A model generated the notes under the pieces. That model was not told the DNA's origin. It worked only from the letters and a program-made list of their open reading frames with translations, and ran no database searches. A program made the position numbers and the translations under genes. Of a stretch of DNA of 64,000 nt, positions 57,461-64,000 are shown piece after piece (position 1 is the first letter of the stretch; each line of letters starts with the position of its first letter). Origin of the DNA: Amycolatopsis suaedae (GTDB lineage Bacteria > Actinomycetota > Actinomycetes > Mycobacteriales > Pseudonocardiaceae); assembly GCF_004214935.1 (NCBI RefSeq), contig NZ_SFCC01000004.1, positions 372,001 to 436,000 on the forward strand, in the 5' to 3' direction.

Positions 57461-57829
57461 CTAGGCGGCGCTGTCGCCGACCAGACGCCGACCGTGGACG
57501 ACCTCGATCGCCAGCCGCACCTGCCGGTCCGAGGTGAACCGGCGCGGCGCGCGGGTCGCGTGGCCGAGGACGGTGACCCACCAGCCGGTGGCGAGGTCGG
57601 GCTGCAGCAGGTCGGCCTCGAGCGCCAGCACGTTGCCGTGCGCGGCCGAGAACAGGACGCTGCCCTCCGGCACCGAGAACCAGACGGCCTGCTCGTCCAG
57701 GCTGAACCGCACCGGCTGAACGGCGGGCAGCCCGCGATGGGTGAACAGCACCCTGCCGACGGAGACCGTGGCCACCAGGCGCAGACACTGGTCCCGGTCC
57801 AGCACCTCTTGGCCGAATGAATCCAGCAT
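57461..57829 (-). CDS. pyridoxamine 5'-phosphate oxidase-family protein
   Basis: 122 aa from ATG 57829 with GGCGAGGAG upstream. Split-barrel: LRLVATVSVGRVLFTHRGLPAVQPVRF, VWFSVPEG, NVLALEADL, GWWVTVLGHATRA. PPOX-class flavin or F420 binder. Lies 14 bp upstream of the DevS-like gene on the same strand; genes of this family are frequent members of DosR regulons. Confidence 0.88.
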   Translation of the reverse strand: MLDSFGQEVLDRDQCLRLVATVSVGRVLFTHRGLPAVQPVRFSLDEQAVWFSVPEGSVLFSAAHGNVLALEADLLQPDLATGWWVTVLGHATRAPRRFTSDRQVRLAIEVVHGRRLVGDSAA

Positions 57830-57929
57830 CGCGCTCCTCGCCCGGTCGAACCCGAGAGCTGTACGGTGCGCCCGATCAGGGGAGACCACTAGGGCCGTTG
57901 GACCCGGCGGAAACGGCTAGTGTCGGGCG

Positions 57930-58841
57930 ATGTTGGTTGACGCGCATGTCCACGGTGTCGACTTCCTGCAGCGGGCGCCGACGGCGGCCGACTTCGCCGA
58001 GGGGATGCGGACCGCGGGTGTCGACAGGGCGGTGTTGTTCGGCCTGCCGGTGAAGAAACAGTGGCCGGTGACCGAGCCACGCAAGCCCGGCTACTACCTG
58101 GACGGCAACTCGCCCTGCCAGTACTACTCGCTGACCGACGAGCTGGTGGCCGACCTGCACGCCGGGCTGCCCGCGGAGGTCAGAGAGGCCGTCGCGGTGA
58201 CGATGTGCGGCTTCGACCCGACCGACCAGCTGGCCGTGGACCACATCGAGCTGCTCTGGTCGCGGCACGACTGCTGGCGTGGCATCGGCGAGGTCATGCT
58301 GCGTCACGACGACCTGACCAACCTCACCAGGGGCGACAGCCCGACGGCGTCCCATCCCGCGCTGGACCCGGTGTTCGACTTCGCGGCGCAGCGGGACCTC
58401 CCGATCGCGGTGCACCACGACAGCAGCTCGCCCGGGCGGGCTGGTGAGCACGAGTACGTCGACCAGCTGGACGAGATGCTCGGCAGGCACCCCGGGACGA
58501 CGGTCGTCTGGTGTCACGCCGGGGTGTCGCGGCGGGTCGAGCCACGGCAACAGGATCGGGTGGTGGCCGATCTGCTGGCCCGGCACAGCGGCCTGCACAT
58601 CGACCTGTCCTGGGTGCTCGTGGACCTGATCCTGGACGACGCGGGCCGCCTGGACCCGGCGTGGGACGAGCTGGTGACCCGCCGGCCGGACCGGTTCGTG
58701 CTGGGCAGCGACCAGGTCGGCGATCCCGGTGACTGGCGCAGGCAGGCCGACCGGCTGCGGCGCCTGGCTGACGCGCTTCCCGCCGCCGCACGGGACGCGG
58801 TCACCGGCGGCAACGCGTTGCGGTTGTGGTGGCACGTGTGA
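57930..58841 (+). CDS. amidohydrolase (TIM-barrel metal hydrolase)
   Basis: 303 aa. Metal ligands in order: DAHVHG, Glu in GIGEVML, His in IAVHHDSS, His in WCHAGVS, Asp in VLGSDQVG: amidohydrolase-2/TatD-like TIM barrel. Hydrolase or decarboxylase of an organic acid; substrate unknown. Divergent from the PPOX gene with 100 bp between. Confidence 0.88.
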   Translation: MLVDAHVHGVDFLQRAPTAADFAEGMRTAGVDRAVLFGLPVKKQWPVTEPRKPGYYLDGNSPCQYYSLTDELVADLHAGLPAEVREAVAVTMCGFDPTDQLAVDHIELLWSRHDCWRGIGEVMLRHDDLTNLTRGDSPTASHPALDPVFDFAAQRDLPIAVHHDSSSPGRAGEHEYVDQLDEMLGRHPGTTVVWCHAGVSRRVEPRQQDRVVADLLARHSGLHIDLSWVLVDLILDDAGRLDPAWDELVTRRPDRFVLGSDQVGDPGDWRRQADRLRRLADALPAAARDAVTGGNALRLWWHV

Positions 58842-58893
58842 CCGGCAGGTGGCGGGGTACCCGGATCGGGAGCCCACCCCGAAGGAGGTAGCG

Positions 58894-59355
58894 ATGAGCA
58901 CGATCACCGAGATCGTCGAGGTCGACGTTCCGGTGTCCACCGCCTACAACCAGTGGACGCAGTTCGAGTCGTTCCCGCAGTTCATGGAGAACGTGGAGGA
59001 GATCCGCCAGCTCGACGCCACGCACACCCACTGGGTGACCAACGTCGGCGGTGCCAAGCGTGAGTTCGACGCCACCATCACCGAGCAGCACCCGGACGAA
59101 CGGGTGGCGTGGACCTCCGACAGCGGGCCCGATCACGCGGGCGTGATCACCTTCCACCGCCTCAGCGACCAGCGCACCCGGGTGACGGCGCAGCTGAGCA
59201 TCGACCCCGAGGGCTTCGTCGAGAACGTCGGCGACAAGCTCGGCGTGCTCGACCGCCGGATCAAGGCCGACATGCGGCGGTTCAAGGACTTCATCGAGAG
59301 CCGTGGCGTGGAAACCGGCGCCTGGCGGGGCGACGTGGAGCCGCCGTCGAAGTAG
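58894..59355 (+). CDS. SRPBCC-family (polyketide cyclase/dehydrase-like) protein
   Basis: 153 aa; AAGGAGGTAGCG before ATG, a near-perfect ribosome binding site. VEVDVPVSTAYNQWTQFESFPQFMENVEEIRQLD and RVAWTSDSGPDHAGVITFHRL are typical of the START-like helix-grip fold of the COG5637 group. Binds a hydrophobic ligand; often stress-induced. Confidence 0.9.
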   Translation: MSTITEIVEVDVPVSTAYNQWTQFESFPQFMENVEEIRQLDATHTHWVTNVGGAKREFDATITEQHPDERVAWTSDSGPDHAGVITFHRLSDQRTRVTAQLSIDPEGFVENVGDKLGVLDRRIKADMRRFKDFIESRGVETGAWRGDVEPPSK

Positions 59356-59460
59356 TCACCGTTACCTGACGTAACCAAATCGAGTTCGCGGCGAGCTCGA
59401 TCGGGGCAGGCCCGGGATACCTACAATCCCGGGCTTGCCCCGTGCCGAGGAGTTCGCCCG

Positions 59461-60912
59461 ATGACAGCCGCCCCGACAAAGCCAGTGGTCAGCAGGCCAC
59501 TGGCGGTGCTGGCGGTCTTGCTCCCCGTGTTCGTCGCCGGCTGTGTGGCGGTGTGGTCGTTCACGATCGACGACGCCTTCATCACCTTCCGGTACTCGGC
59601 GAATCTCGCTCAGGGTGACGGACCGACCTGGAATCCGGGTGCGGACCCGGTCGAGGGATTCACCAACTTCGCCTGGATGGCCTGGCACGCGGCGTTCGCC
59701 GTGCTCGGGCTGGCGCTGCCGGTCGTGGCGAAGGTGACGTCGGTTCTGCTCGGCCTGGCGACGCTGGCCCAGCTGGTCGTGACGAGCACGCGAGCGGGCG
59801 GCTGGACGGCGGCTGTCGTCGCGGGTGGGACGTTCGTGGCGTTCGTTCCCACCTACTTCCACGTCGTCGGCGGGCTGGAGACCATGGCGTTCGCCGCCGT
59901 GGTGCTGCGGATGGTCGTGCTGGGGCTGACCGCGGTCCGGGGGCGGCCGGTCCGCGACTGGGAACCGCCGCTGCTGTTCCTGCTGGCCGGACTGCTGCGG
60001 CCGGAGGGGGTGCTCGCCGCGTTGCCCGCGCTGGCCGTGTGGTTGTGGCATGCCCGGTCGCGCCCGGCCGCGCGCTGGTGGACCGGCGCCGCCGCCGCGG
60101 CCGGTGCCGGATATTTCGCCTGGCGCTGGTCGTACTACGGCTACCCGTTCCCGAACACGTTCTACGTCAAGTTCGGCGACCTCGCCGCGGGCGAGGACTG
60201 GGTGTGGAGCACCGCGGCCGCGTTCCTGCCCCTGCTGGCGTCGGTTCTGGTGCTGCTCGTCCGGCGGCAGGGGCTGCTGATCGCCTCGACGGTGGCCGCC
60301 ACCTACCTCGCCTACGCGTTGTCCGGCCCGTCAATGGACTACGTCCACCGCTTCGCCTTCCACGCGTTTCCCGTGCTGTGCCTGGCCGCCGGGCTGGCGG
60401 TGGCCGCGCTGCGCCGGTGGCTCGGCATGCTCTGCGGTGCGGTCACGATCGCCTGGACCGCGCTGGCCGGAGCGTGGGTCCCGGACCTCGGCACCATCGC
60501 CGACTACGGCGACGACCTGGGCCGGGCCCACGTGGCGATCGGCAAGGGGCTCGCGGACGCGCCGGTCCCGGAGCGGGCGCGGTCGCTGGCGGTCAGCGAC
60601 GCCGGTGCCATCCCCTACTACAGCGGCTGGACGACCACGGACTACCTCGGCCTCAACGACGAGGCCGTGACCCACGGCGCGGACGTCACGTCGGTCGTCC
60701 GCGCGGCGGCGCCGACCGTTCTCGTGGTGACGGCGCCCGGCCCCGAGGTGCCGGACGTCGCCTACGGACTGCGGATACCCGACGTCTCCGCGGGCTACCG
60801 GCACGTGGCCGCGGTGTGGATGCGCCAGGCGTACTACCAGCACGTGCTGGTAGTACCCGAATGGGCCGACGCCGTCCGCACCGGCCTCGACCGTGTACGC
60901 GGCGGGACGTAG
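59461..60912 (+). CDS. GT-C membrane glycosyltransferase (AftB/arabinofuranosyltransferase-like)
   Basis: 483 aa, ATG 59461. Ten or so membrane helices; the first outside loop has DDAFITFRYSANLAQGDGPTWNPG, the double-Asp signature of polyprenyl-phosphate-sugar-dependent GT-C enzymes, followed by VEGFTNFAWM as in AftB-like proteins. C-terminal outside domain (SDAGAIPYYSGWTTTDYLGLND). Likely adds sugar from a lipid donor to cell-wall arabinogalactan or another envelope glycan. Confidence 0.82.
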   Translation: MTAAPTKPVVSRPLAVLAVLLPVFVAGCVAVWSFTIDDAFITFRYSANLAQGDGPTWNPGADPVEGFTNFAWMAWHAAFAVLGLALPVVAKVTSVLLGLATLAQLVVTSTRAGGWTAAVVAGGTFVAFVPTYFHVVGGLETMAFAAVVLRMVVLGLTAVRGRPVRDWEPPLLFLLAGLLRPEGVLAALPALAVWLWHARSRPAARWWTGAAAAAGAGYFAWRWSYYGYPFPNTFYVKFGDLAAGEDWVWSTAAAFLPLLASVLVLLVRRQGLLIASTVAATYLAYALSGPSMDYVHRFAFHAFPVLCLAAGLAVAALRRWLGMLCGAVTIAWTALAGAWVPDLGTIADYGDDLGRAHVAIGKGLADAPVPERARSLAVSDAGAIPYYSGWTTTDYLGLNDEAVTHGADVTSVVRAAAPTVLVVTAPGPEVPDVAYGLRIPDVSAGYRHVAAVWMRQAYYQHVLVVPEWADAVRTGLDRVRGGT

Positions 60913-60972
60913 CCCCCGGACGCGCTCACCGTCGGACGCGGTGAAACCCCATGCGGCGCAACACTTCCGGAC

Positions 60973-61824
60973 ATGAGAATCAGCCTGAACATCACCGAGT
61001 ACAGCTGGCCGGGCACCATCGCCGACGGGCTGGACCGCACCGCCCGCGCCGCCGAGGCGGCCGGGCTCGACACCGTGTGGGTGGCCGATCACCTCATCCA
61101 GGCACACCCGATGGCGCAGGTCACCGACCCCATGCTGGAGGCCTGCACGACGCTGGGCTACCTCGCCGCGCGTACCGAGACCGTCAACCTGGGCACGATG
61201 GTGGCCGCGGTGACGTTCCGCCCGCCGGCGCTGCTGATCAAGGCCGTCACCACGCTGGACGTGTTGTCCGGCGGGCGTGCCTGGTTCGGCGTCGGCGCCG
61301 GTTACCACCAGGCGGAGGCCGACATGATGGGCCTGCCGCTGCCGCCGACCGGCGAGCGGTTCGACCGGCTGGAGGAAACCGTCCGCATCGCCGAGGCGAT
61401 GTTCGCCGGTGACGAGGCACCGTTCGAGGGCAGGCACCACCGGCTGACCCGGCCGGTGAACAGCCCGCTGCCCATCGGCAGTCCGAAGCTGCTGATCGGC
61501 GGGATGGGCGAGCGCCGGACGCTGCCGCTGGTGGCCGCGCACGCCGACGCCTGCAATCTGCCCGACGTGCCCGACGGCGGCGCGACGATCCGCGCGAAGC
61601 TCGCCGTGCTGCGGCAGGCGTGCGAGCGGGCCGGCCGCGACTACGGCGAGATCGCCAAGACCGTGTCCACCAAGCTCTCGCCCGGCCAGTCCGCCGAGTC
61701 GTTCGCCGAGCACCTGCGGGAACTGGAGCAGCTGGGCCTCGACCACGCCGTGGTCATCACCGACGGCGGGTGGACCGAGGAGGGGGTGGCGGTGCTGGGC
61801 CGGGCGCGGCGGGCGCTGGCGTGA
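60973..61824 (+). CDS. LLM-class F420-dependent oxidoreductase
   Basis: 283 aa, ATG 60973. Luciferase-like TIM barrel: ARAAEAAGLDTVWVADHLIQ, LGTMVAAVTFRPPALLIKAVTTLDVLSGGRAWFGVGAGYH, PKLLIGGMGERRTLPLVA. Matches the TIGR03560 group of F420-using enzymes. Hydride transfer on an unknown substrate. Its stop is adjacent to the convergent Lrp gene. Confidence 0.92.
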   Translation: MRISLNITEYSWPGTIADGLDRTARAAEAAGLDTVWVADHLIQAHPMAQVTDPMLEACTTLGYLAARTETVNLGTMVAAVTFRPPALLIKAVTTLDVLSGGRAWFGVGAGYHQAEADMMGLPLPPTGERFDRLEETVRIAEAMFAGDEAPFEGRHHRLTRPVNSPLPIGSPKLLIGGMGERRTLPLVAAHADACNLPDVPDGGATIRAKLAVLRQACERAGRDYGEIAKTVSTKLSPGQSAESFAEHLRELEQLGLDHAVVITDGGWTEEGVAVLGRARRALA

Positions 61825-62286
61825 TCACGGATCGGGCAGGCGTTCCAGCACGTGGTTGGTCAGGTGCTGGTACACGATCGACGTGCGGAAGCCGACGATC
61901 TCCTTGCGCTGGGACAGCCGGTCCACCAGGAACGAGTGCAGGTGGTCGACGTCCTGCACGGTGACGTGGACCAGGAAGTCGTCGCTGCCGGCCAGCACGA
62001 AGACCGCCACCACCTCCGGCAGTGCGGCGACCGAGTTCCGGAACGCCTCGATCACCCTGCGGTTGAGCGGCCGCACCTGGGCGGCGATCAACGCGGAGAC
62101 CTCGCGGTTGAGGGCACGTGGATCGATGTCGGCGTGGTATCCGCGGATCACGCCCCGTTCCCTGAGCAGCCGGGTGCGTTCCAGGCAGGTCGACGGCGCG
62201 ACGCCCACCTTGCGGGCGAGGTCCCGGTTCGACTGCCGCGCATCCTCCTGCAGGAGGCGCACGATCGCCGAATCAAGTTCGTCCAC
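61825..62286 (-). CDS. Lrp/AsnC-family regulator
   Basis: 153 aa from GTG 62286 (AAGGAG 5 bp upstream; a GTG at 62301 is in frame). HTH LLQEDARQSNRDLARKVGVAPSTCLERTRLLRERGVI and RAM ligand domain with VFVLAGSDDFLVHVTVQDVDHL. Divergent from the amino-acid dehydrogenase 62401 (114-bp gap), the usual position of an amino-acid-responsive activator of branched-chain catabolism. Confidence 0.93.
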   Translation of the reverse strand: MDELDSAIVRLLQEDARQSNRDLARKVGVAPSTCLERTRLLRERGVIRGYHADIDPRALNREVSALIAAQVRPLNRRVIEAFRNSVAALPEVVAVFVLAGSDDFLVHVTVQDVDHLHSFLVDRLSQRKEIVGFRTSIVYQHLTNHVLERLPDP

Positions 62287-62400
62287 CGGGACTCCTTCCA
62301 CATCGCCGCCGAATATCGTTCGGCGATCGGCTTGTTGACCCGTTGCTCACCCTACTGTCAGCGGCGTAACCCGTCGATCGTTCGACTCCGGGAGCCGGCA

Positions 62401-63435
62401 ATGCTCGAGCAGTGGGAACACGAGGACGTGGTGATGCGGCGGGGCCGCAGATCCGGGGTGGCGATGGTGGTGGCAACGCATTCCCGGGCACTCGGCCCCG
62501 CGGTCGGCGGCTGCCGGCTGTGGCGTTACCCGGACTGGCGGGCCGGACTCGCCGACGCACTGCGGCTGTCCAAGGCCATGACGGTGAAGTGCGCGGTGGC
62601 CGGGCTGCCGTTCGGCGGGGGCAAGAGCGTCGTGGCGCTGCCGCCGGACACCGAGCTGACCCCGCTGCTGCGGCAGGCGGTGCTGGAGGACCTCGGCGAG
62701 ATCATTGGCGACCTCGACGGCGGGTACCTGCCGGGACCGGACGTCGGCACCGGGCCGGAGGACATGCTGGTGCTGGCCCGGCACGCGCGAAAGGTGTTCT
62801 GCAAGCCGGAAAGCCACGGCGGAACGGGATCGTCGAGCGGGCCGACCGCCGTCGGCGTGCTGGCGGCGCTGCGGGCCGGGGCACGGGACGTGTTCGGCAC
62901 GGCTTCGGTGGCGGGCCGCCGGGTCACGGTGAGCGGGCTGGGTGCCGTCGGCGGGCGGATCGCGGCGGCGCTGGCGGCAGGCGGTGCGGAACTTACGGTG
63001 TCCGATGTGGACATCCGCAAGCGGGCGGAGGCCACCGCGGCCGGCTGGGCCTGGGTCGAGCCGGACGAGGCCCTGCGGGTGCCGGCCGACATTCTCGTCC
63101 CGGCTGCCGTCGGCGGGGTGTTCGGCGAGGGCACCGTCGAGGACGTGACCGCGGCGCTGGTCGTCGGCCCGGCCAACAACCAGCTGACCGACGACTCGGT
63201 CGCCGGCCTGCTCGCCGGGCGCGGCATCGTCTGGGTGCCCGACTTCGTCGCCAGCGCGGGCGGGGTGGTCTACACGCTGTCCCGCGAGTTCGACGGCCTG
63301 GACCACGACGCGGCGACGCGCCGGGTCGAGGGCATCGGCGACACCGTCACGACCCTGCTGGCGTCGGCGCGGGCCAGCGGCGACACGCCACTGCACGAGG
63401 CCATGGCGCTGGCCCGGCGGCGAATCGCGGCGTGA
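62401..63435 (+). CDS. Glu/Leu/Phe/Val dehydrogenase (valine/leucine dehydrogenase type)
   Basis: 344 aa, ATG 62401. LGPAVGGCRLWRYP, catalytic Lys in LPFGGGKSVV, PGPDVGTGPEDM (Asp/Gly substrate motif) and Rossmann VSGLGAVGGRIA. NAD-dependent oxidative deamination of a branched-chain or aromatic amino acid; length fits leucine/valine dehydrogenases. Probably regulated by the divergent Lrp protein. Confidence 0.9.
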   Translation: MLEQWEHEDVVMRRGRRSGVAMVVATHSRALGPAVGGCRLWRYPDWRAGLADALRLSKAMTVKCAVAGLPFGGGKSVVALPPDTELTPLLRQAVLEDLGEIIGDLDGGYLPGPDVGTGPEDMLVLARHARKVFCKPESHGGTGSSSGPTAVGVLAALRAGARDVFGTASVAGRRVTVSGLGAVGGRIAAALAAGGAELTVSDVDIRKRAEATAAGWAWVEPDEALRVPADILVPAAVGGVFGEGTVEDVTAALVVGPANNQLTDDSVAGLLAGRGIVWVPDFVASAGGVVYTLSREFDGLDHDAATRRVEGIGDTVTTLLASARASGDTPLHEAMALARRRIAA

Positions 63436-63437
63436 CC

Positions 63438-63698
63438 TCAGCCGGTGGCGCTGCCGACGGCGTCCCGGACCTGATCACCGCCGGGAACGCTGCTCTGCCG
63501 GGCGCAGTGCGCACAGCAGAAGAACCGGCCGTCGACGTGCACACCGTGGCCGACCACGCGGCAGCGGCAGTGCTCGCACACCGGCGCGAGCTGGTGAATG
63601 GCGCACTCGAAGGAGTCGAACGTGTGCGTGCCACCGCCGGTGGTGCGTACCTCGAAAGCCAGTTCGTAGTCGTTTCCACAGACCTCGCAGGCAGCCAT
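63438..63698 (-). CDS. Cys-rich small protein (metallothionein-annotated family)
   Basis: 86 aa from ATG 63698, GAGGAG upstream. Nine Cys in zinc-finger-like pairs: CEVCGN, SFECAIH, CEHCRCRVVGHG, FFCCAHC. Conserved in Pseudonocardiaceae and often labelled prokaryotic metallothionein. Probably binds zinc. Convergent with the dehydrogenase, 2 bp apart. Confidence 0.85.
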   Translation of the reverse strand: MAACEVCGNDYELAFEVRTTGGGTHTFDSFECAIHQLAPVCEHCRCRVVGHGVHVDGRFFCCAHCARQSSVPGGDQVRDAVGSATG

Positions 63699-63789
63699 GG
63701 GGTACTCCTCTCGTCTTCCGGCGGCTACCCGGCCGGGGCGGGCCTTACACGGTGTTTGCCCGGATCCGGTGGCGGGTAGCGCCCAAGGC

Positions 63790-64000
63790 ATGACCGCCAC
63801 ACCACCCGATCCCGACCCCGACCGGACACCCGGTCTGGAGGAGGGCAGCGGGGTGCGGCAGGGCGATACGCCACCGGACTCCGCGCAGACTTCGGGCCTG
63901 TCCCACGACCAGCCGATCCCGTCGAAGGCGACGTCGGTCGGCTTCCTGATCGCCACCGCGGTGCTGACGCTGCTGATCGCCGGGCTGATCGTGGCGCTCG
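63790..64000 (+). CDS. DUF6480 family protein (partial, runs off the window)
   Basis: 70 codons visible from ATG 63790. Pro/Asp-rich N-terminus (DPDPDRTPGLEEGSGVRQGDTPP), then PSKATSVGFLIATAVLTLLIAGLIVAL, the start of a membrane helix. Matches the DUF6480 layout; end not seen. Confidence 0.8.
   Translation, partial: MTATPPDPDPDRTPGLEEGSGVRQGDTPPDSAQTSGLSHDQPIPSKATSVGFLIATAVLTLLIAGLIVAL

Overview
The window is high-GC actinobacterial DNA. The gene content (mycothiol- and F420-dependent enzymes, DosR/DevS-like signalling, several Scr1-type XRE/DUF397 pairs, many start codons fused to promoters without a leader, and a 7-residue-periodic intergenic repeat) points to a member of the Pseudonocardiaceae. 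The genus cannot be fixed from the sequence alone. Coding is dense, with ATGA/GTGA overlaps inside operons and perfect hairpin terminators between convergent genes.

Layout. 1-18,250 is chromosome: the end of an alpha/beta hydrolase, a two-component pair, a small lipoprotein, a TetR/F420-oxidoreductase divergon, a large secreted sugar-dehydrogenase/LGFP protein, a GT-B-like protein facing an NB-ARC ATPase, an epoxide hydrolase cluster, a second TetR divergon, an amino-acid permease, an MBL-fold hydrolase behind a MerR-type promoter, and an AbiE toxin-antitoxin pair. Two ~164-bp copies of a palindromic, MITE-like repeat lie at 2303-2467 and 6867-7030. 18,307-28,648 is a 10.3-kb element integrated in the 3' half of tRNA-Phe. 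It has a 47-bp direct repeat at both ends, duplicated integrase arm-type sites, xis and int, a primase/helicase-like DUF3987 protein, regulators and a kinase-like cargo gene. It has no recognisable FtsK/TraB transfer gene, and each of its non-coding gaps carries its own family of short repeated words.

28,600-49,980 is chromosome again: tRNA-Phe, -Asp and -Glu, a haloacetate-dehalogenase-like hydrolase, cspA, an L,D-transpeptidase lipoprotein, an ECF (SigE-family) sigma operon, a two-component pair followed by a four-gene copper-type membrane cluster, an S-adenosylmethionine methyltransferase, gnd, prolyl aminopeptidase, a trypsin-like secreted protease, a CPBP protease and Scr1/DUF397 regulators.

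50,109-55,289 is the most unusual locus. It is a tightly coupled four-gene operon of a SARP/BTAD-FHA regulator, a MotA/TolQ/ExbB-like proton-channel subunit, an ExbD-like membrane subunit carrying two Ig-like domains, and a Ser/Thr kinase fused to a zinc ribbon and a C-type-lectin-fold FGE domain that lacks the catalytic cysteines. I read it as a possible proton-motive-force-powered envelope sensor or defence system. That function is inference. The rest (55,290-64,000) holds a DosR/DevS pair with a PPOX protein, an amidohydrolase, an SRPBCC protein, a GT-C membrane glycosyltransferase, an F420-dependent oxidoreductase, an Lrp regulator divergent from an amino-acid dehydrogenase, a Cys-rich small protein and the start of a DUF6480 gene.
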